A stretch of DNA of 64,000 nucleotides from Flavobacterium psychrophilum (lineage in GTDB: Bacteria; Bacteroidota; Bacteroidia; Flavobacteriales; Flavobacteriaceae). Location of the stretch: assembly GCA_945860385.1 (NCBI GenBank), contig CAMAQD010000008.1, positions 1 to 64,000 of the forward strand. Reading direction: 5' to 3'. Shown here piece after piece: positions 18,403 through 26,071 of this stretch (its first letter is position 1; the number at the start of each line of letters is the position of its first letter). The position numbers were made by a program, and so were the translations under genes. The notes beneath the pieces are model-generated. The model searched no databases. It saw only the letters and a program-made list of their open reading frames with translations, and had not been told where the DNA came from.

Positions 18403-21400
18403 GATCTGTTGTTTTTGAATTCCTATTATTTTCGTCATTTGTACCAACTGCTTTCTTTTTTCCGATTCCTTCAATCGCAACATATAAACCCGGAACAATT
18501 AATACTCCCAGGACCGTAGCAATTAACATCCCTGAAAACACCGCCATTCCCATTACAATACGAGCCTGTGATCCTGCTCCTGTAGCGGTCAGCAAGGGTA
18601 CAACTCCAAGAATAAATGCAAAAGCGGTCATCAATATCGGACGGAAACGAAGCTTTGCAGCTACCATTGCGGCTTGGTACAATGGCGTTCCTCTTTCGTG
18701 CTCTTCTTTGGCAAATTCTACGATAAGAATCGCATTTTTTGCAACGAGTCCAATGAGCAATACCAGCCCAATTTGGGCAAATACGTTATTAACATAAGCA
18801 TCGCTTGTAAATCGTGCTAAAAACAACCCTAAAAACGCTCCAAACACGGCCAATGGTGCTCCAAGTAATACACTAAAGGGTAATTTCCAACTTTCGTACT
18901 GTGCTGCCAGAATTAAGAACACGAATATTAATGCCATTAGAAATACCGAGCTTCCGCTTGGTGAATGTTTTATCTGATACGATAGATTTATAAAGTCATA
19001 ACTCATATCTGCGGGTAAGGTTTCTTTTGCAACCTCCTCCAAAGCATTTTGAGCTTCTATAAAACTATAACCTTCTGCTGGACCGCCTCCAATTTCAGCG
19101 CAACGAAAAAGATTCAGACGGTTTGTGAATTCCGGACCATTAACTTTGGTTGCGGTTACTAGAGTTGAAATTGGCAACATATCACCATTGCTGTTTTTTA
19201 CATAAATCAGATTTAAGTTTTCAGGCTTCACCCGATCGACGGCTTCTCCTTGTAAAAAGACTTTATATTGACGACCAAAACGATTGAAGTCATTCACATA
19301 AGTTCCCCCCAAGAATGCTCCTAATGCTTCAGTTACTTTCGAAACAGGCACCCCTAGTTTCATTGCTTTGTCGTTGTCAATCTCTAATTTAATCTGAGGC
19401 GTTCCTGCATTGTAAGTGCTATAAACCCTTTTTATTTCGGGACGTTTTTGAGCAGCAGCTAAAAATGCTTGTGTTTGCTGGGCTAAATATTGAGGTGAAT
19501 TACCTCCTCTATCCTGCAACATCATACTAAATCCTGCCGACGCTCCTAATCCTTGAATAGCAGGTGGGCCAAAGGCAAATGCAGTCGCATTGGTAATCTG
19601 AGTAGAAAGCTTCCTGTTTAATTTGTCAAGCACTTGCTTTGCCGTCTCTGATCGATCTTCCCAAGGTTTCAAAGAAATAAATACAAATGCAGTATTTGGC
19701 TGAAACGAACTTGTCAATGCACTGTATCCGTTGATCGTGGTATAAGACAATATTGATTCTTCTTCTGCCAGAAAGCTGTCTACTTTTTTCGAAACTTCAG
19801 CGGTACGCTGCAACGATGAGGCTGGAGGCAATACAATATTGACCAGTACATATCCTTGATCTTCTTCCGGAATAAATCCCATTGGTATTTTTTTGCCAAG
19901 TAAAACGACACCAAGTAATATGACGCCCAGTAAAGCAACGATTCGCATCGATTTTTTTGCAAAAAAAGTAGCTCCCTTTAAATAACCACCCGTCACTTTT
20001 TCGAAAATTCTATTAAACCCAGCAAAGAATTTAGCCAACCATCCGGTTTGTTCTTCTACTGGTTTGGTAGGTTTCAATAACATCGCACAAAGAGCTGGAC
20101 TCAATGACAAAGCGCTAAAAGCAGAAAAAGCAACAGATACAGCGATGGTAATGGCAAATTGTTGATAAAAACGCCCTGTGATACCCGGAGTCATCGCTAC
20201 CGGAATAAAAACTGCACACAAAATTAAAGCAATGGCGATTACTGGTCCTGACACTTCTTTCATAGCCTGAATAGTAGCCTCTCGCGGGGACTTGCCTTTT
20301 TCAATATGATGGATTACAGCTTCTACCACCACGATGGCATCATCAACCACAATTCCAATGGCTAATACCAAACCTAATAACGAAAGTGTGTTTATGGAAA
20401 ACCCTAATAATGGAAAAACAGCAATAGTACCAATCAAAGAAACCGGAACGGTTATCAACGGAATTAAAGTAGCACGCCAATTTTGCAAAAAGATAAATAC
20501 AACTAGTATAACCAATAAAATGGCTTCAAACAAGGTGTGAACAATATCATCAACTCCAGCAGTAATGGCAAGAGTAGTATCTAGTGACTCTTGGTATTTT
20601 ATACCTTCAGGGAATTTTTCGGAGACTTGCTTCATTGCTTTTTTCACATTATCTGCAACTTCCAGCGCATTACTTCCCGGCATTTGATATAAAGCAAGGG
20701 CGGCACTTGGCGCATTGTTTCTTCGAGCAGATGAACTATAATTCTCCGTTCCTAATTCGATACGTGCAATGTCGCTTAACAGCACTTGGGCTCCGTCTTC
20801 TTTACTTCGAACCACAATGTTAGCAAATTGTTTTTCGTTGACCAAACGATCTTGAAGTGTAACGCCATAAGTAAAATCAGTTCCCATTGGTGCAGGTTCA
20901 GCTCCGAATTTTCCACCGGGACTAATCATATTTTGGGAGTTTAAGGCATTTTTCACATCGTCAACCGTAACGCCTAATTTTGACATTACATCCGGTTTTA
21001 ACCAAACCCGCATTGCATAATCGCTTCCTCCAAAAAGAGCTACTTCTCCAACACCCTTAATACGAGATAATTGATCCAGAACATTGATGCTGGCATAATT
21101 ATTCAAAAATTTAGCATCGAATTTTGGATTGTCCGAGGTGATTGTTATTAACATCATTGGGAATGACAATGATTTTTTTACCACTACACCCTGCTGTTTT
21201 ACACTGGATGGCATAAAAGGCGAGGATTGATTCTGCCTATTTTGCGTCAGCATATTGGCATTATCCAAGTTGGTTCCAACATCAAAAGTCACCTCGATAG
21301 TACAAGCACCATTAGAAGTGTTGATTGATTTTATATATAACATTTTCTCAACACCATTCACTTTTTGTTCAATAGGAGTAGCAACAGCTTGCTCCACATT

Positions 21401-21565
21401 CAAGGCATTAGCTCCTGTAAAACTAGTGGTGATTTTTACAACCGGTGGATTGATATCAGGATATTGTGAAATAGGTGTTTTTTGTAATGCCAGCAATCCG
21501 AGTATCACAATAATGATACTGATTACCATAGCAACAATTGGTCTCCGAACGAAAAATTCTCCCAT
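18395..21565 (-). CDS. RND multidrug efflux permease, AcrB/MexB (HAE1) type
   Basis: 1056 residues with 12 predicted transmembrane helices and two large periplasmic loops. The N-terminus FVRRPIVAMVISIIIVILG is typical. The proton-relay pair is in GIVVDDAIVVVEAV (about 405-418) and the partner Lys in LIGLVAKNAILIVEFAKE. It is the proton-driven inner-membrane part of the pump and takes up hydrophobic drugs, dyes or detergents from the periplasm. It follows the adaptor gene by 18 bases and overlaps the channel gene, making one operon. No TetR gene is adjacent. Confidence 0.95.
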   Translation of the reverse strand: MGEFFVRRPIVAMVISIIIVILGLLALQKTPISQYPDINPPVVKITTSFTGANALNVEQAVATPIEQKVNGVEKMLYIKSINTSNGACTIEVTFDVGTNLDNANMLTQNRQNQSSPFMPSSVKQQGVVVKKSLSFPMMLITITSDNPKFDAKFLNNYASINVLDQLSRIKGVGEVALFGGSDYAMRVWLKPDVMSKLGVTVDDVKNALNSQNMISPGGKFGAEPAPMGTDFTYGVTLQDRLVNEKQFANIVVRSKEDGAQVLLSDIARIELGTENYSSSARRNNAPSAALALYQMPGSNALEVADNVKKAMKQVSEKFPEGIKYQESLDTTLAITAGVDDIVHTLFEAILLVILVVFIFLQNWRATLIPLITVPVSLIGTIAVFPLLGFSINTLSLLGLVLAIGIVVDDAIVVVEAVIHHIEKGKSPREATIQAMKEVSGPVIAIALILCAVFIPVAMTPGITGRFYQQFAITIAVSVAFSAFSALSLSPALCAMLLKPTKPVEEQTGWLAKFFAGFNRIFEKVTGGYLKGATFFAKKSMRIVALLGVILLGVVLLGKKIPMGFIPEEDQGYVLVNIVLPPASSLQRTAEVSKKVDSFLAEEESILSYTTINGYSALTSSFQPNTAFVFISLKPWEDRSETAKQVLDKLNRKLSTQITNATAFAFGPPAIQGLGASAGFSMMLQDRGGNSPQYLAQQTQAFLAAAQKRPEIKRVYSTYNAGTPQIKLEIDNDKAMKLGVPVSKVTEALGAFLGGTYVNDFNRFGRQYKVFLQGEAVDRVKPENLNLIYVKNSNGDMLPISTLVTATKVNGPEFTNRLNLFRCAEIGGGPAEGYSFIEAQNALEEVAKETLPADMSYDFINLSYQIKHSPSGSSVFLMALIFVFLILAAQYESWKLPFSVLLGAPLAVFGAFLGLFLARFTSDAYVNNVFAQIGLVLLIGLVAKNAILIVEFAKEEHERGTPLYQAAMVAAKLRFRPILMTAFAFILGVVPLLTATGAGSQARIVMGMAVFSGMLIATVLGVLIVPGLYVAIEGIGKKKAVGTNDENNRNSKTTDHE

Positions 21566-21583
21566 AATACTAGTTCTCTAAAA

Positions 21584-22732
21584 TTATTTTGTTGTCGCTG
21601 TTTGTGATTGTCCTGGCTGCCACGGAGTATTTTTTGGAATAATAACACTTCCGTTTTTTAGTAAAGAAGTACCTCCCAAAGCAATTTTATCTCCTGATTT
21701 CAAACCATCTTCTATTACATAACCATCTTTATAAGAAGGTCCTGGTTTGATAATTTGCATTTTTACTTTGCTACTATCTCCCAAAACATATACCTGATAA
21801 ATTCCCTGCATTTCGATAACGGCACGCTGAGGTATAACTAAAGCATCTTTGCGAACGTCGGTAACCACTGCTATTTTAACATATTGACCTGGTCGTAATA
21901 ATTTGTCAGGGTTTGGGAATGCAGCTTCAAATGTCATTGCTCCTGTTGTTGGATCAACTTGTCTGTCCGCAAAACTCACTTTTCCGGTTTGTGGATACAT
22001 GGTACCATCGGATAGTTTTAAAGAAATGGATTGACCAGCCCCTTTTAAACTAGAATTTTCTTTATTAATCTCTCTGAATATTCGAATATATTCCTGCTCA
22101 CTCATTGTAAATCGTACTCTTACATCTCCTAAATCGGAAACGGTATTCAAAACTGAAGTTGCACCCGGACGTACATAATCACCCTCTCTCACTTTAGAAA
22201 TGCCAATCAGTCCTGAAATCGGTGCCAGTACTCTGCAATACCCTAAGGATAATTGTGCGTTTTGTAAATTAGCTTTTGAAGCTTTTAATGATGCTACCGA
22301 TGCACTATAAGCCGCTTTAGCAGCTATTAATTCTCTTTGGCTCACTGCATTCATTTTGGCCAAGGGAACCATCATATCATAGTCTGATTTGGTTTTTGCT
22401 AATGTAGCTTCTACTTCTGCCAATGCTCCTTCTGCCTGATTTACTTTAGCTTGGTAAGGAAGCGGATCGATGGTATATAACAATTGGCCTTTGGTCACCA
22501 AACTCCCCTCTTTAAAATTAAGACTTTCAATAACGCCATCCACTCTGGGATTAATTTGTATATCAGATTGCCCAAAGGTTTGCCCTGCGAATTCGGATTC
22601 TAACCTAACCTCTTGCTGCAAGACATCGGTCACCGAAATTTCAAGTGGCTTCATCTCCGGAGTAGGTTCTTTTTTGCAGGATAGCATCATAAAGACTAAT
22701 AGTATTGCCAGTAAAAAGTAGGTTTTTCTCAT
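21584..22732 (-). CDS. RND efflux periplasmic adaptor lipoprotein (AcrA/MexA-like)
   Basis: 382 residues. A lipoprotein signal peptide ends at LSC (about residue 19). A lipoyl half (GVIESLNFKEGSLVTKGQLL, about 70-90), an alpha-hairpin with VEATLAKTKSDYDMMVPL, the second lipoyl half (CRVLAPISGLIGISKVREGD), a beta-barrel and the membrane-proximal domain follow in order. It links permease and outer-membrane channel. It is the first gene of the three-gene efflux operon, with a long AT-rich region upstream. Confidence 0.94.
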   Translation of the reverse strand: MRKTYFLLAILLVFMMLSCKKEPTPEMKPLEISVTDVLQQEVRLESEFAGQTFGQSDIQINPRVDGVIESLNFKEGSLVTKGQLLYTIDPLPYQAKVNQAEGALAEVEATLAKTKSDYDMMVPLAKMNAVSQRELIAAKAAYSASVASLKASKANLQNAQLSLGYCRVLAPISGLIGISKVREGDYVRPGATSVLNTVSDLGDVRVRFTMSEQEYIRIFREINKENSSLKGAGQSISLKLSDGTMYPQTGKVSFADRQVDPTTGAMTFEAAFPNPDKLLRPGQYVKIAVVTDVRKDALVIPQRAVIEMQGIYQVYVLGDSSKVKMQIIKPGPSYKDGYVIEDGLKSGDKIALGGTSLLKNGSVIIPKNTPWQPGQSQTATTK

Positions 22733-23161
22733 TTTTAATTTATTATTTTGGTCCGTTAATATTCAATTAATTAGTAATATTTGTAAGATAATATTATATT
22801 TTTAGCAGATTCTTTAGAGGTTTTATAATTTTTTTTGTAGTAAAAATAAAAAAATTATTTGTAGTACAAAATAAATTCTAAAAATAATCCATCTTAAAAT
22901 GGCTTGATAGCCACAAATATTTTTTAAAACCCTTTTATCCGAGAAATAAAAAAAAATTGTAACTAGTAAAGCAAAAGAACAAAATCTAGTTGCCTCACCC
23001 TTAGTTACTAGGGTCGAGCCATGTTTAATCTTAAATAATTTTTTAGTATTTTTGAAATGAATATTGATGTATTAGTAAGTCTAAGACTTTAAATTTTAAT
23101 TCCTCAATCTATATTTGCTGTACCCTTTTAATCTCACACTATTTTTAATCCCTTTTTAATT
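22733..23161. other. divergent intergenic region with PPK2 promoter
   Basis: 429 AT-rich bases between the efflux operon and the PPK2 gene. TATATTTG at 23110-23117 matches the -7 element and would drive the PPK2 gene 45 bases downstream. A short hairpin ACCCT...AGGGT lies near 22998-23015. No ORF or clear operator for the efflux operon was seen. Confidence 0.5.
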
Positions 23162-24115
23162 ATGACAAAATCAAATAACTTTGAAGAAAATGCCCGAGAA
23201 TTAAATAAATTGAGTAAAAAAGAGCTAATCAAAAAAGCTGAAAATTTCTCGAAACAATATTGCGTAGGAAATGGACAAGATTTTCGTTTAAAAGACTACG
23301 AAACCAAAGCTAGTTTTAATTTAAGTTCAGAAGGAAAATCATTGGTAAAAGAAACCCTGCAAATAGGAGTCGATGCCTTATCGGCAATGCAGGACATTTT
23401 GTATGCCCAAGACAAATGGTCTCTTCTTGTCATTTTTCAAGCTATGGATGCCGCAGGAAAAGATGGTGCTATCAAACACGTGATGTCAGGGGTAAATCCT
23501 CAAGGATGTCAGGTGACTTCTTTTAAAGCACCAAGTACAGAAGAGTTAGATCACGATTTTTTGTGGCGTTGTCAAAAGCATTTGCCTGAACGTGGACGAA
23601 TAGGCATCTTTAATCGTTCGTATTATGAAGAAGTATTGGTAGTTCGAGTACACGAACAAATACTGCTGAATCAAAAATTACCAGAAAAATTGATTACACA
23701 GGACATCTGGGAAAATCGTTTTCAAGACATTCGCAATTATGAAAAATATTTGAATAGAAACGGAACCGTAGTTATCAAATTTTTTCTAAATGTTTCCAAA
23801 GAAGAGCAAAAAGAACGTTTCATAGAGCGAATTGATGACCCCGACAAAAACTGGAAATTCAGTGTTGGCGATGTCAAAGAACGAGGCCATTGGGACGATT
23901 ATATGCACGCTTACGAAGAGTTGATTAAAAATACTTCGACTGAAAAATCGCCTTGGTATGTTATTCCTGCCGATGATAAATATTATGCTCGTATTGCCAT
24001 TGCTTCGGCAATTATTACAGCTCTTGACGAACTTGAGTTAGAATATCCAACGGTAAGTGACGAACAAATTGCAGAGTTACAAGCCGTGAAAAAAGCGTTA
24101 TTGGAAGAAAAATAA
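23162..24115 (+). CDS. polyphosphate kinase 2 family protein (PPK2)
   Basis: 317 residues, a soluble P-loop kinase that transfers phosphate between polyphosphate and nucleotides. Walker A is FQAMDAAGKDGA (about 92-103) with the lid and Walker B region GRIGIFNRSYYEEVLVVRVH (split over about 143-165). The single-domain length near 300 fits short PPK2 enzymes that phosphorylate AMP or ADP; which nucleotide is used cannot be read from the sequence. It has its own promoter and is convergent with the potassium channel gene. Confidence 0.92.
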   Translation: MTKSNNFEENARELNKLSKKELIKKAENFSKQYCVGNGQDFRLKDYETKASFNLSSEGKSLVKETLQIGVDALSAMQDILYAQDKWSLLVIFQAMDAAGKDGAIKHVMSGVNPQGCQVTSFKAPSTEELDHDFLWRCQKHLPERGRIGIFNRSYYEEVLVVRVHEQILLNQKLPEKLITQDIWENRFQDIRNYEKYLNRNGTVVIKFFLNVSKEEQKERFIERIDDPDKNWKFSVGDVKERGHWDDYMHAYEELIKNTSTEKSPWYVIPADDKYYARIAIASAIITALDELELEYPTVSDEQIAELQAVKKALLEEK

Positions 24116-24136
24116 TCTATTTTTTTACAATTATTT

Positions 24137-24182
24137 AAAAGTCGAATTAGTATTTGCAATTAAAGATACTAATTTGACTTTT
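24137..24182. terminator. possible bidirectional terminator
   Basis: Arms AAAAGTCGAATTAGTA (24137-24152) and TACTAATTTGACTTTT (24167-24182) pair with one G:T position and a 14-base loop. It overlaps the last codons of the channel gene and lies 22 bases after the PPK2 stop. Confidence 0.6.
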
Positions 24183-24873
24183 CTGACGAAGCATATTTCC
24201 CTACTAACATTGCAATAATTACGGCTACATAAAGTTGTCCTGAAACACTTATCAGCGCAGCCAGCGATTTAGATACAGGATGAGTTGGTACAATATCTCC
24301 ATAACCCGTTGTGGTAAAGGTCATAAAGGTATAATAGATGTTGTCTTGCATGGGCTCCAACATCTCTTTATCTAAGTTAGCGGAAAAATTCGTGTTGTAA
24401 GCACCCGGAATTTTGGTCGAAATAATAGCTACAATCAAACTGAAGGCAAATCCCAATAAAAGATATCCTGTAATCGAATCGACAATTACCTTAATCGTAA
24501 CGGTAGCTGTTGACGAAACCTGTTTGATTAAACTTAAGACCAGAAATATAAAGAAGAAAAAATTAAGCGCTCGAAAAATTATATTTACCATTTGAAATTT
24601 ACTGAAGAAAGCTGCCCAAAGTGCCAATGTTAAAAAAACAGAAATGCTTATCAAAGAATTTTTGTCGTTTTTAAGAGATAAAACAGCAAAGAAAAAAATG
24701 CCGGTTATAGCAATAGAAAAAAGCAAATTAAGATAGGCTCCCGGAAAAACCGGAATAACAAAAACAGTAAGGATGGTGAAGAAGAGTAAAATTCCGTTAG
24801 CCACAGCCGATTTGTTTTTTCTGCCCTCTGTGGAGAACATGTTCTCGAAACTTTTTAAAAAGGTTATTTTCAT
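24169..24873 (-). CDS. two-pore-type potassium channel family protein
   Basis: 234 residues with four N-terminal helices, then an outer helix, pore loop and inner helix. The selectivity filter TTTGYGD is at 187-193, followed by the inner helix LAALISVSGQLYVAVIIAMLV. This is the ion-channel PF07885 layout, and potassium selectivity is expected from the filter. There is no RCK domain, so gating is not evident. It stands alone, convergent with the PPK2 gene. Confidence 0.88.
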   Translation of the reverse strand: MKITFLKSFENMFSTEGRKNKSAVANGILLFFTILTVFVIPVFPGAYLNLLFSIAITGIFFFAVLSLKNDKNSLISISVFLTLALWAAFFSKFQMVNIIFRALNFFFFIFLVLSLIKQVSSTATVTIKVIVDSITGYLLLGFAFSLIVAIISTKIPGAYNTNFSANLDKEMLEPMQDNIYYTFMTFTTTGYGDIVPTHPVSKSLAALISVSGQLYVAVIIAMLVGKYASSEKSN

Positions 24874-25068
24874 GCTTTGTGAAATAATGACTTTTAAATA
24901 GACTCCTTATGAAAAATTTTCTAAAAAGTATTTTTAGAATTCCTCTCAATTTCAAAGATACTAAAAAATAATTGTTTGCACGACAGTTAATGTCTCTATA
25001 TGTCTTGTGCTACTTTTTTGAATTTCATTTCTTCTTGTATAGCCTAAATAGGGATTATCCCTACTTAT

Positions 25069-25134
25069 AAGTTACTATATAGTTACTATATACTTACTAT
25101 ATAGTTACCATATACTTACTATAAAGTTATTGTA
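25069..25134. repeat. six tandem 11-bp repeats
   Basis: Six contiguous 11-base units of consensus TAGTTACTATA (25069, 25080, 25091, 25102, 25113, 25124), with C or G alternating at the third position in units two to five. The period is about one helical turn, so all units face the same side of the DNA. They end 20 bases before the -7 box of the next gene. Confidence 0.9.
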
Positions 25135-25154
25135 AATAGTATTCAACTATTTAT

Positions 25155-25162
25155 TATCTTTG
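25155..25162 (+). promoter_or_regulatory. -7 promoter element
   Basis: TATCTTTG matches TAnnTTTG exactly and lies 25 bases before the ATG at 25187. The 11-bp tandem repeats lie just upstream, where activators or repressors would bind. Confidence 0.65.
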
Positions 25163-25186
25163 CAGTAAAATATAAATGATAACACT

Positions 25187-25933
25187 ATGGCAAAAGTTAA
25201 AGGTATTATTCAATTGAAAGGCACCATTGGGGATATTAATTTTTATACTCGTAAGGGAGTAGCTCTTTCCCGCAAGGCTGGTGGGGGTTTTAATGGAAAA
25301 GCTATTAAAACGAAGGATAGTATGGTTCGAGTTCGGGAAAACGGCTCTGAGTTTAAGGGTTGTATGCAGAGTGTGCAGTTTTTTAAGATGGGATTACAGC
25401 CTTTTTTGTGCCGTTTTAAAGATGGCAGTTTGCACGAACGGTTAGTGAGTTTGTTTACGAAGCTTAAAGATTTGGATTTGGTTTCGGCTCGTGGTTCGCG
25501 AACTGTTTTTGGCGGATTACAAAACCTGGCCGGACAAGGGTTACTGAAAAATTATGTATTGACTTCCGGTTCGCGATTGGAGGATGTATTGCACCAAAAA
25601 GTGTTTTTTGACTGGACGACTGGATTTAGTATTCCTGATTTTGAGGGCAAACGGGTTTCTTTTCCTGGAGGTGCTACCCATCTTGCGTTGCAGTTTGGAT
25701 ATTTGAGTGTTGATTTTGAGACTAGGACTTCCAGTTTTAGTTCCAGTGATACGGTTTATATTGGCGCCAAGGAAGCGGGTACGGTTGTTATCCCTGCTCC
25801 TGCTCTGGTTGCTGCAGAGGGACTAAAAGTTGGAGTGGTTTTGGTACAGTTTGTTCAGGAACTGAATGGGATATTTTATCCTTTGAAAAAGGAGACTAAT
25901 GTAGTGCTGGAGGTTGTGAGTTGTGAGTTATGA
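25187..25933 (+). CDS. hypothetical protein
   Basis: 248 residues; I cannot assign a function. The N-terminus (MAKVKGIIQLKGTIGDINFY) leads into a basic, Gly-rich stretch (RKAGGGFNGKAI), followed by SMVRVRENGSEFKGC. The C-terminal half is beta-rich and hydrophobic, without signal peptide or transmembrane helix. By eye the gene is richer in G and in GAG, TTG and AAG codons than its neighbours, which hints at transfer. It stands between the six 11-bp repeats and a solitary restriction-modification gene. I recall similar short basic N-termini in hypothetical proteins of Bacteroidota, but no named family. Confidence 0.7.
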   Translation: MAKVKGIIQLKGTIGDINFYTRKGVALSRKAGGGFNGKAIKTKDSMVRVRENGSEFKGCMQSVQFFKMGLQPFLCRFKDGSLHERLVSLFTKLKDLDLVSARGSRTVFGGLQNLAGQGLLKNYVLTSGSRLEDVLHQKVFFDWTTGFSIPDFEGKRVSFPGGATHLALQFGYLSVDFETRTSSFSSSDTVYIGAKEAGTVVIPAPALVAAEGLKVGVVLVQFVQELNGIFYPLKKETNVVLEVVSCEL

Positions 25934-25972
25934 GTGTGGGCTGTGAGTTATGAGTTGGGGGTTATGAGTTAG
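25914..25972. repeat. short degenerate repeats of GAGTTATGAGT
   Basis: Direct copies of TGTGAGTTATGAGT and shorter variants run from the last codons of the hypothetical gene into the gap before the restriction gene. They look like local slippage products. Confidence 0.6.
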
Positions 25973-26071
25973 CAGTTTGTAAAAAAAATCAGGAATAACT
26001 ATCTGTAAATAATCTTGTTAAAATCATTTATATATGGTAGTTTTGGTACATAACAAATTGCATTACTTTCT

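Noticed and set aside
25069..25134. 11-bp repeats as a plasmid replication origin
   Set aside because: No replication initiator gene is nearby and the surrounding genes are chromosomal in type.
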